Shown here: in pieces, positions 1-9,780 of the stretch
Numbering within the stretch: the stretch's first letter is position 1
Layout of the letters: every line of letters starts with the position of its first letter
Notes under the pieces: model-generated
Databases searched by the model: none
What the model was told of the DNA's origin: nothing
Seen by the model: the letters and a program-made list of their open reading frames with translations, nothing else
Assembly (NCBI GenBank): GCA_932521025.1
Contig: OW051469.1
Span: 7,266,398-7,330,397, forward strand
Direction: 5' to 3'
Origin: Oscheius onirici
Lineage: Eukaryota > Nematoda > Chromadorea > Rhabditida > Rhabditidae
DNA: 64,000 nt
Position numbers and translations under genes: made by a program

Positions 1-176
1 AAAAGCCGTAGGGCTCTTTTTCATTTCCGCCGAAAAATGATCCAAGTGATGGATGTTCGCGACGACAATCCGACGCTCTGCAGCTGCAGCACAATCTTTC
101 TATGTCTACTGTAGCTTATCTCTCCTTCTCTCGTTCTTCCGCCCCGTTCTCCACTTCTAAAAGTCAAACCGTTCAG

Positions 177-1985
177 ATGTCGTCTGTCGCACGGACGACT
201 CTCTCGGCACTGTTTCTCATCCTCGCAGCGAGTAGTCTAATACTTGCTCATCCCGTCTGTCGCTCCTGCACCAAGAACTGCTTCCAGAACACAACTACCG
301 TTCCCAGTAATGGGTAGGTTCAGTTTCCGATTTTTTTTTGTTTTTATTTGCAGACGGTAAAAAAGTTGCGAGAAAGACGAGACGAGAAACAGTTTAATTC
401 CCGACCGCAAAACCTGTTTTGTTCAAACCTGAAATTAGGTTAGGTGTCTAGAGTTTTAAACTAACGAGATAGAGCTTTTAGCGATTTTTGCTCCTTGGGT
501 AACAGATTAAGAAAACGGTAGAAACGTCACACTCTCTTCTTGCTTATAGTTTCGGCTCAGGAGATTGAATATAGCTCTTTTTAACTGAGGAAGTAAATTG
601 AGAAAAATGGGAAATAGTCGAAGAAACTTTCTGTGTCAATTCAGATTCTTTTCTTTACGTTAGCTTTCTTACAAACTTACATACTGAAGTTTTATCAGGG
701 ATACATTTTCCCACTAATTTCCATTACCGTGCTCTAAGAGCCATAGTAAGAGCAAGAAGTTCCACTGTAAAAAGGAGCAGTGAACTGTTTTGCATCTTGA
801 GCCGTAGACAAATCCTATTCAGTTTTGTCTCAGCCAGTTAAATCAACCGTTTGGTTGATGTTGGAAACTATTACTTTTACAACAACACGAAAATTATCAT
901 CTTCTACGCTGCGGAGCCCTCGTGCCAATCTGTAGCCGGCTTCCGCTCACTTCGTTCTCTCCCATAAATTACGACCTTTCGTACCGTTTTCAATCATTCT
1001 CTGTCCGCGATTTCACACAGCCGAAAAACCAAACGGTTCATAGAGAGAGATACGTGTCGCAACACGGCAAACGGTTCGCAGCTGCACCGGAAGCAGCTAC
1101 GACAACGACGACAAAGCGAACGATATGACCTCTTTCGGGGGTTCCGAGAGAGAAAGACTTTTTCAGGACGGAAGTTGAAGACCTTCTGGCCGAGCTGCAG
1201 CACGCTTCTTCTTCCTCGTCGAGGCCAAAGAGATCAGCAGATGGGGAAGTCGAGTATCGAGCTTGTTCGAGGTTTCAGTACGGTTAGTTTGAGCGGGAGA
1301 ACATATAAGCAAAGAAAGTTTAGAGATGCTCCTTATCCCGCTGTCAATAGCTATGATTCCCATCGTGCTAACGGCTCTGATATTGTGCACATGTTGTTGT
1401 GGACCGAAGGATTCTAGAGGTGAGTCCAAAGATACAACTGCACCTACAAGCTTATAGCTCCCTATGACTAACAATAGGAAAAGTGGTAGATTTTGAAATC
1501 CTCATTGAATTTTCGTTTGTGTACTCTCCAAAGAGAGTTTACTGCTCAGAAATACGAAGTGGAAGTCTCCAAACATTATGAGTCTTTACAGGTAAACTGC
1601 CAGAAGACTTCTTAGCGACTCTTCCGATGTCCAAAAAGCGTCGAATGAGCTCCGAAGAGTTCGAGCTCGAATTCCGAGACGGCTACGTGCAGCGGAAAGA
1701 CTCGACCAAGACAAAGTTCTCCACTGTCGTTTCCTACATCGAGGCCCGTCGTGAGAGTATCTGGTCGACCAGGAGTCAGACAGACGTGGGTCTAGGTTCT
1801 CTCTCTCTCTTAAAACGTCTCTTTAGAACCACGAGGTTCCAGTCAAAGCTCCGCCTCCAATGGTGAGGGAAACACCAAAACTGGATCGACTCAAGAGTCA
1901 AAACTCGACGGAATCCGTCAAAAAGACCCGTTTTTCGGATACGGTATCCGTAATCAGTGTTGATAGCCTGCCGAGGAGGAAATAG
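177..1985 (+). CDS. Small single-pass membrane protein (signal peptide, short ectodomain, TM, cytoplasmic tail)
   Basis: Five exons (177-313, 1167-1282, 1351-1419, 1592-1785, 1827-1985) join with matching phases into a 224-residue protein. The N-terminus is a signal peptide (LSALFLILAASSLILA) followed by a short Cys-containing stretch. Exon 2 holds a dibasic site (RPKRSADGE). Exon 3 encodes a hydrophobic span, MIPIVLTALILCTCCCG, whose cysteines lie at the cytoplasmic edge where palmitoylation is common. Exons 4-5 encode a charged, Ser/Thr-rich tail ending in PRRK. Intron 1 is unusually long for this locus (853 nt); the last is 41 nt. I recognise no family. An in-frame ATG at 102 exists, but the start at 177 places the signal peptide correctly. 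Seen: ORF and splice phases. Inferred: type I membrane topology. Confidence 0.7.
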
Positions 1986-2130
1986 ACAAGCCTCCCCAAT
2001 AGTTCAAAAGTCCTCGTTTTCGGGTCTTTCTCGCGATCTCACCCTCTCCTCTTCCCTCAGTTGCCGCGATCGCTTTAATGCGCGTCCCTTCACCTTGTTT
2101 GTACATAAAAAGTTCGTTTTACGAGACACA

Positions 2131-2136
2131 AATAAA
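2131..2136 (+). promoter_or_regulatory. Poly(A) signal AATAAA of the small membrane protein gene
   Basis: A canonical AATAAA lies 146 nt after the stop codon at 1985, on the same strand. The 1986-2559 gap between this gene and convergent BRAP2 otherwise shows nothing I can call. Confidence 0.6.
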
Positions 2137-2559
2137 ATACAAAAATGACCCGAATTGTACAGAAAATCACACGTATGCAGAGAGACTATTTCTTGTGGCT
2201 CCGACGTCGCTGCTTCGACTCCTTCTCTTTCAGTTCGACACCAGCGACATCCTGAAAATTGGACCTGGTTTCAAAGGAGCCTTTTTACGTTAGATTACTG
2301 CGGCAGTTAAACCGGGGTTATCGATAGAATCACAAGGTTAAAAGTCGTTTTTTGAATGGGGACAAGAGACTTCCGTGCTTTTGTTTCTGATCAAACAATT
2401 CTCCGAGTCTCTTTTAGTTATAGTCAATAGAAATCCCAGGAATATGCAGTCCTTCAAAATAAAAATCCTGACGAGACCATGTGACTCACAACATGCAAGC
2501 TCAGCTAAAAATACGCAGGTAGGTACAAGTTTCAGTATTGTGCGTGTTGAATGGTCTCG

Positions 2560-4833
2560 TTATTTCGAAAGAGAAAACGACAGTAATTCAGATGCGTTAA
2601 GTGACGGGGCACGACTATTTGTGCTTTTGAGAAAATTGTTTAGAACTCCTAGTCCTACCTCGGCCGAAATTTTCCCCTTATCGATCTGCTCTTGTAGTTT
2701 CGTCTGTGCTTCAAAGTGTAGCATCAGATCGTTGATTTGGTCCTGCAGATCTTTGATTTTCTGGAATTATTTTCATTTTTAGCCACCAAAAGAAGTAGAT
2801 ACCTGCGTGTAGAGCTTCTCCATAGTCGTCTTCTGTCCCGTGACCTGCTCCAACTGCTCCTTCCACTTTTGTTGATCCGCTCGCAGCATGTTGTTCATCT
2901 GACGTTCTTCTTCCAGCTCCGTCGCCAGTTTCGTGACTTTTTGAGAGTTTTGGGTCTGTTTCTTCTCGACTACGCCTTTCGACGTCTGGCTGGCAGTCAA
3001 TTCCTCAGTCAGTTTTTTCAGCTCGCTCGTCTGATTGATAATCTGCGTTTCAAGAACTTCCAGCTGCGCCTGTGACGTCTTTTCCATGTTCTTCATCGCC
3101 TGCTCGACGTCAGCTATGCGTTCTTCGAAAAATCGACGTTGGCTTTCGAGTTGACTGCTTAACAAACACGTGTATTCCATCTTCAGACTGTCCATTTTGT
3201 CGTCTTTTTCTCCCGGATGGCCCTAAATATATATGTAATTGGAAACATATGGGAAAGCCTACTGTTCCGCCTCCAGACCTGGAATATTCGACAATTTTGC
3301 CCTCATTATCCGTCTGGATGAGTCTATGGACGTAATTGTCGCCAGCATAGTCCCAGACTCGTTCGCCGCCAATCTGTAGACAGAAAGTGTGGCTCGTCTG
3401 TTCGTAGTGTCTGTACGAATGCCCTTCTTGATATCTTCCACAGCCGACGTTGCCGCATATCAGACAGGCCCACAGGTCGGTACTCTGACCACAATCGGCG
3501 CATCGCTGCTCATCTACGAGCTCCGGAGTCTGGATGTAACGGCAGACGGGACATCTGGAAATGAACTTTCGTTAATAAGCTAAAAATATTTAAAAGAAGT
3601 TCGTTGAAAGTTCGTAAAGGCTGTTATTTTTCACCGTCTCCTCATGTTCGGAGTGATTAGCAAAAAAGACTAGCAATTTAAAGGAAAATATGACAGAAAG
3701 TCGAACGTACACTGTATCTTTCCACTTCTGGAGACAGGTTGCGTGAAAAGTGTGATTGCAGAGCACGGAGAGGACACTGTCGTCCATTCTTTCCAGGCAG
3801 ACGGCGCAGGTTGGCATTTCTTGGAGTCCGGTAAGATCCACGGGTTCTTCTTCGCCGACACATTCGATTTTGTCCACAAAGAGCAGACTACATCGTTCTG
3901 GGCCGAGACTGTTGAACAGACATCCGTTGAATTCTTCAAAAAAGTCCACGGCGTCTTTCTAAAAACTAGTTTCTAATTGTAAGGTTGTTTTGAATACTTA
4001 CATGATTCTTGAACTTAATAATTACGAAATATTGATTCGGGGTGCTGTCTCGGACGATTTTGAGACGGTCGATTGTTGTCAGATGTGAGCTGATAAAGGC
4101 GACCAGATCACTGGCGGCAAGGAGAGCTGGCACGCCGACCATACACAGCATTCGACAGCCAGCTTCCTCTGCCAGTTTTTCTTGGCTAAAATTGGTTTGT
4201 TGATAGTAAACGGGAGCAAAGAATACCTGTACTTGTAGAAATGCATGATTCCTTCAGTCTTCTCAATGCCGGGATTGCCGAAGAAATATTTTAGCTGGTC
4301 GATGTCTGGAATTTGAATTTGCAGAGCTAGAAAAAGAATGAATTTACAAAATTTTCGATTTTAAACCATTAGACTGGAAAAACATACCCCAAGGGCCTTC
4401 GGACATGGCTTTTGTCCTAACCGAACCGGACGCTTCGCTGCTTAATGCCGTCTGTTCCAGGTTGTAGCTTTCCACGACCACTTCAGAGAATGTTCGACGG
4501 CCACGGAACGGCTCTTTTTCAGCTGTATTCTGAATCAATTCTCATACAAGAATAGAATGAAAACAGTACGCTATTTCGTCGAATTGGTCCTGGACCAAGA
4601 GGCGCGTCGGTGTCCTTTGCAGGTCCTGGAGGACTCCTTCGGAACGACATTCCGGACATCAGACGACGACGAGTGTTTTCTGTGATTGACGGGGATTGAT
4701 CTGCAAAAAATCGTTGTAAACACAAAGAAAAAAATGACTCACCTGTTCCGAGACTGCTAGATTTTTCGAAATCGATGTTTCTTGCTCCTGATTTGACCTC
4801 CAACTGTATTAGAAGAGGCACGTAAAGGCTCAT
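2560..4833 (-). CDS. brap-2: BRAP2-like RING E3 ubiquitin ligase (BRCA1-associated protein 2 family)
   Basis: Family role: a cytoplasmic RING E3 that binds nuclear-localisation signals and modulates Ras/MAPK signalling. Domains in order: an RRM-like BRAP2 domain (about 4340-3880, with [14 protein letters not shown] and [16 protein letters not shown]); a RING finger (3880-3540, [12 protein letters not shown] then [14 protein letters not shown], completed by a CPVCR-type exon); a UBP-type zinc finger (3540-3260, with [14 protein letters not shown]); and a C-terminal coiled coil (3195-2640). This order is diagnostic of BRAP2. The start at 4833 ([13 protein letters not shown]) matches the hydrophobic N-terminus of animal homologues and sits about ten codons inside a longer open frame. 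The last exon is less certain: reading through 2667 gives a stop at 2560, while a GT donor there would lead to another short tail. Confidence 0.9.
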
Positions 4834-5301
4834 CAGCCTTGAAATAACTGAAAACGGATTAGCTAGATACAAAATTCAAGTGAAGCTAAAAGAATACGAT
4901 TTTTGGGTCAACTTCTAGCCGACATGCAGAATTTTTTTACAAGGTTTAATGAGAAAAGAGGAGAAGGAGATAAGTTTTCTTAGTTTTTCTCTACGCGCAG
5001 AAAATTAGGGAAAAGCGTTTGAATCTACAGCAACCGCGCCCAAATTTCACGTTTCCATGAGTACGCAATTTCGCGTAACAGACAACACACAAACTGAAGA
5101 TGAGATAACACGTTAGCTCTCTTACTTATTTTCGCAAGTATATCAACCGCAAAGACGAGGTTTCATGACTGAACATAATTACCCGGCAAGCTTTATTGAG
5201 GCAGTAAGTACCTTGTACAAATTGAAAAACAGACTAAATGCTAACTAGACTATTAAGTTTGTACAAAGGTAATTGAGCAATAAAATAATGTACAAATTGT
5301 C
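4834..5301. other. Intergenic: BRAP2 upstream region and PINK1 3' UTR
   Basis: No coding signal seen. It carries a minus-strand poly(A) signal (TTTATT on the + strand at 5192-5197), about 105 nt past the PINK1 stop. The AT-rich remainder probably holds the BRAP2 promoter. Confidence 0.5.
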
Positions 5302-7644
5302 CTAACGAGAACGTATTCTAGTGTTCAAAATTACTCCATTCGGTGGCTCAGGGATGTGTGCCACGGTGTTGAGGGAGATTCTGTCGCCTGTGAAGAAGTA
5401 CGCGACAGATTCCCACATAAGATCTCGATCGATCCGGGAGAGGAAAGTAGCTCGGAGCTGAAACGGGTAATTCGATTGAAATTGGCCAAAATACCTGTAG
5501 TTCAGCACTGCCAATCAACGGCGGCCTAGCGCTTTTAGCCGAAATGGACTCTGCAGCCAGAAGACACAGTATACCGTCCAGGGCCCTTTCTGCTACTTCA
5601 CCTGCCTCAAATAATGACTTTTGCGATAAATGTTGTCTGCCTACCTCTCTGAGAGTCTGACAGATCAGACTCTTCATCTGGACATCAGGAGAAAGATTGG
5701 CTGTCAATCCGCACTCTTTGAAAAAGCCCTGGACATCGGCTCCGAAGCGAAACAGAGACAGGCAGACCACGTTGGCAGCGATGTGTGGCAGAAGACGCTA
5801 CAAAAAGTCTCTTGTTGGTTAGAGGTGCAGTCAAAAGATAATCAAACAAAACGCTCGATTATTGTGAAAGTCCATCTTCCAGTTTCCTCTATCGACATGA
5901 GAACTTGAAAAAACGTACCTCTTCGGGGTCCCGCCTCAATAGCCCTCGAACCACATCCTTCACGGCGTAGTGTACTTTTTTCGGGAGCTCGGGTACATCA
6001 GATTCGAGATAACTGTCACTCTCAAGATCTTTGTAAAAAGGATTTTTTCTGAACAAAGTTTTCTTAGTTTTGTTACTTCCCAAAAACAAACTTTGTGAAA
6101 ATTTCGTAAGCTATCGTCCCTGCCGCCCAACTGTCTGCCATCCGGAAGTCTACAACCCTAAAAATAAATGCTCGAAGGAACAACTCTATGTCTTACATTT
6201 CTGGATCCGGAATGGCTGTTCGTATTTCAGGAGCTCTCGTTCTCATATTCCCACCGAGGTCAGTATCATCACATCTGAACAGAGAATTTCTCAGATAAAT
6301 AATGTCTCTCTTACCTGTAGGGGACTTCCCAAGATCCAGTGGCCAGAGCACAACCGAAATCCGAGATGACCAGATGAGGAGCTTCAGCGTCTATGAAAAC
6401 AGTGAAAATGGTAGAGATAAACTCTTACCACCATCATTGAACTGCAGAAGAATATTGTCACTTTTCATGTCCCGTTGCGAGATTTTATTGTCGTACAAGA
6501 AGACACATCCCTCTAGGAGTTGACCAAACAGTACTCGTCCTGTCCAATAGTTTCTTCTATAAAACTTCACATAGTCGGCAAGAGTCATTGTGTATCTGAG
6601 ATTTTTATAGAACGGCAGCACTTTAGAACTACCGTTTCATAACTATGTACATCGTCTTCGGTTGATCAATTATCAGATCATAGATTTCGTTGTGCGGCAT
6701 GGCTGCAGGATAGCTCTCTCGAGCATCCGGTAGAACTTTGAAATCGTCAGTGAAAGCTGTCATCATGCGGACGATGTTTGGATGGTTGCGAGGAAGTGGC
6801 CGATAGTTGCCCATCTTTCCAGATAGCATTTGAGCACTTTTGGGTAACGGTACCAATTCTGGACCCATCTCTCGCCACAGTCTCTGTTCACTCAGTTGAA
6901 AATCAAAGTTGAACATTAGCTTTAGTGCCAACGGATAGTCCTAAAATCTATTGAGAAAGACAGAAAAACGACCGACCTCGTCTTTGTAAACTTCTGCAGC
7001 GTCGGTAGAAGTCGATGGCTCATTTTCGTTCAAGATTTTCACTGGTTGTTTCAGCCTCAAGGCGTAAACGGCTGCGTTACACCCTTTTCCAATGTTTTTA
7101 CCTAAAAAAACCAATTTTCAATTAGCAAAACATGGACCCTCACCAATATCGTAAAACTCGAGAGAGTTAGGAACTTCTTCTACAGCTAAATCTTGGTTGT
7201 ACCGTACTTTTGTAGCAAAGATTTTCTGGAAAACTCCTTTCTTTAAGAAAAAAGAAAAAAAGGTTACCTTGACAGAATGGAAAACATCATCTGCTCGTAT
7301 TTTGTTGAGTATGTACAAAGGTTTTATGAGATTGTCTTGATCCGGCTTGTAGAAAGCTCTTTTCCTGTTGATTATAACCGAGGTGAATGGTCGAAATCCT
7401 CTTCCGCCTTTCAAAATGAAACGAGCTCCTCTCATCCAGGTAACTCTGTTTACTGGAGCTAGTCGTCTAAAGGCTGCATCCATTTTAAATGCTTGAGGAA
7501 GTAGATTTGGCATCAGGCGAGCCATATTCCAGAATGGACCGGTCCTATATTTCAGAGCTACCTGAATGTCGCTTAAAATGAAACTCAAGTAAGTTTAAAA
7601 ACCTGGTATGACACCCTGAGAGCATTGTAAATTCTTGAAAGCAT
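5302..7644 (-). CDS. pink-1: PINK1-type mitochondrial serine/threonine kinase
   Basis: Family role: a mitochondrial kinase that phosphorylates ubiquitin and Parkin to trigger mitophagy. Exon 1 (7603-7644) gives MLSRIYNALRVSYQ, a basic amphipathic presequence in phase with exon 2. Kinase landmarks: glycine loop GKGCNAAVYAL (about 7070), catalytic Lys in PLALKLMF, a PINK1-type insert region (HPNIVRMMTAF, then TMYIVMKRYRMTLADY), catalytic loop SQRDMKSDN (about 6470), DFG within VISDFGCALA, then GGNMRTRAPEIRTA. A long C-terminal extension follows, as in PINK1. The catalytic-loop histidine is replaced: QRD instead of HRD. The penultimate intron is only about 37 nt. It is divergently oriented to the CK2 beta gene across 306 bp. 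Confidence 0.9.
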
Positions 7645-7950
7645 CTTGTCCTAGTTTCGATTGAACATGTCCAAAGTGAAAATCTGAAGCATTTACTTGG
7701 TACAATAAGAAATTGAAAGAAATATACAAGAACTGCTTGGAAACAAACAAGGCAAAACGATCAAGTATTGACTGGGTCCCGAGAAGAAACTTTGATAAAT
7801 GCGTGAGTCAAATAGGTCTAGTCTACTTTGAACGTTTTAATTAACTTTTTTTGTTTCAATGCGACAGTTGTTTCAATTCGTGTAAAAACCGATTTCCTTC
7901 TCGCTTTTCTCATAAAACTGCTCTCAATTTTATTTCCCAACTTTCAGAAA
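7645..7950. promoter_or_regulatory. Compact divergent promoter region between PINK1 and CK2 beta
   Basis: Only 306 nt separate the two start codons, which point away from each other, so both 5' UTRs and promoters must lie here unless upstream exons exist. A CTTTCAG acceptor directly precedes the CK2 beta ATG (7941-7947), suggesting a spliced or trans-spliced leader. Confidence 0.5.
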
Positions 7951-9470
7951 ATGCTTTCCTCTTCGGAAGAAGGTATAACTTGGATTCAATGGTATTGCAG
8001 CAGCAAGGGCAAGGAGTTCTTTTGTGAGGTTTGTCTTAAAGGTTTTTTTTACAAATATATTGTGTCATTCAGTATGTTCTAGCTCAAAAGTACGGTAATA
8101 CTATATCAGCCCCCACCCCCCTCCCTTCAAATATTTTAGCGCGCAATGATTGAAATCGGGATTTTCACCACTTTTCCGTTATTTTTTCACGTTCTAGATG
8201 TGTTTATCGATCTCGGCGTCAAATATAACCCCCAGGATGCCGAAATACTTGAAAAATTAGGCGAAATACTTCAGAAAAAAGCAACATCGCTCACATAAGG
8301 CACCCCCGAGAGTTTCTCCAGATTTTTCACTATTTTATTCGATTACACAATCGCCCTAAGGGTAGTTTTTGATGCTGAGTGCGATAAAAGCAGCTAGAAC
8401 ACGAATTAATACTGGTAAAATGGTGAAAAACCCGAATTTAGGCAAGTTATGGCCTGCGCGCCAAAATATTTGAATGGAGGGGGGTGCCTGCTATAGTATT
8501 ACCAAAAGTAGAACATTTGGTTGAAACAGGTTTCAAATACCAAAAGCGTATTTTAGGTTGATGAAGATTATATCAGCGATCAATTTAATTTAACTGGCCT
8601 CAACGATTATGTTCCAAATATGAAGGCAGCTATCGACAAGGTTCTGGACTATGAAGCAGGTAAATTTCTTGTTTGCAAAACCGTGAATTAGAGCATGCAG
8701 ACTCCGATGAGAGTGACCAGGATGAATCAGGAGATATGAATGCTCTCGAGCACAGTGCAGAAATGCTCTATGGTCTAGTTCACGCGAGATACATTTTGAC
8801 CAACAGGTAATTCGGTTTTCTATTTCCTACGAAGAGCTACTTCTAGGGGTCTTTCCTTGATGTTGGACAAATGGAAAGACAAAGAATTTGGTACCTGTCC
8901 CCGCGTATTCTGCGACAATCATCCGCTTCTTCCAATTGGTCTAGATGACACTCCAGGAAAATCAACTGTTTGTTTTTAAATTAATTTTCTCATACAATAT
9001 TTCAGGTAAAAATGTTCTGCACGAATTGTGAGGAAATCTACCAACCACGTCACGTTCGACACCAAAGCCTCGATGGTGCTTTTTTCGGCCGCTCATTTCC
9101 TGAAATGCTCCTAATGGTTTATCCAGAATACCGGCGGAAGAAACCATTAACCAAATTTGTACCACGACTCTACGGTTTCAAGCTACATCCGTCAGTAACA
9201 AATCGGTAATTGTCACGGTTCTTTTTTTTTCGGTTCTGCCTTGTTGTCTGTTGAAACTTTGTGATCCCTTCTCTTTCTTGGTTCTCTGGTTCAATAAAAT
9301 CTGAACACACCTGTATTGCAAAATGTTTTGGTGTTATAGGATTATTCATTTCTAGAAAGACTGCATGCGTAGAACGTAGTCTAGTGAATAGCTTTCTACT
9401 GTCTGAATCTGCTCGACTAATCAAGACTTCGGGCAAAGGTTCAAAAGATAGCTTCGAGTCGACAGGCTAG
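7951..9470 (+). CDS. kin-10: Casein kinase 2 regulatory subunit beta
   Basis: Regulatory subunit of the CK2 tetramer; it dimerises through a zinc finger and positions the catalytic alpha subunits. Exons follow the family order: the N-terminus MLSSSEEGITWIQWYCSSKG (7951-8028); a segment with ISDQFNLTGLNDYVP (from 8557); an acidic loop (DSDESDQDESGD); AEMLYGLVHARYILTNRG; GTCPRVFCDNHPLLPIGL; then VKMFCTNCEEIYQPR. The zinc ligands CPRVFC and FCTNC are intact. FVPRLYGFKLHPS closes the conserved core, and a spliced exon (from 9356) adds a divergent 38-residue basic tail ending at 9470. Intron 1 hosts an inverted-repeat element. The protein is clearly more divergent than typical animal CK2 beta, so a diverged paralogue is possible. 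Confidence 0.88.
8093..8503. mobile_element. Non-autonomous inverted-repeat (MITE-like) element in CK2 beta intron 1
   Basis: The left end (about 8094-8180, starting GGTAATACTATA) is matched in inverted orientation by the right end (about 8418-8503, finishing TATAGTATTACC), with shared internal blocks such as the C-rich run, TTCAAATATTTT and GCGCGC. The element is flanked by identical AAAAGTA at 8086-8092 and 8504-8510, a probable 7-bp target-site duplication. There is no transposase ORF inside. The superfamily is not clear to me. Confidence 0.75.
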
Positions 9471-9780
9471 TTGAAAAAGTCTAGAATGATTGTTCGTGGC
9501 GATGAGCCACTTTGACATATCTTATCAAATGGCCGGCTGGATTTTGTCTGATTTACGAAAGTTGATTCCATTTCCCCATGGACTTGAGCTGAGCCCGCCT
9601 GATTGCACATTCAATCATGTACTTTTCTAACTTTTCGCCAGTTGCTCCCCCCGGAGGCATTTGACGCCCTATTCGAGCGACTTTAATTCTCTCTCGTACA
9701 CAAAGCAAGAAGCATGTTTATTAGCGAAGAAGAAGTGGTAGTGTTGTTGGCAAGGACTCTCTCTCTCTTTCTCTCTTCTT

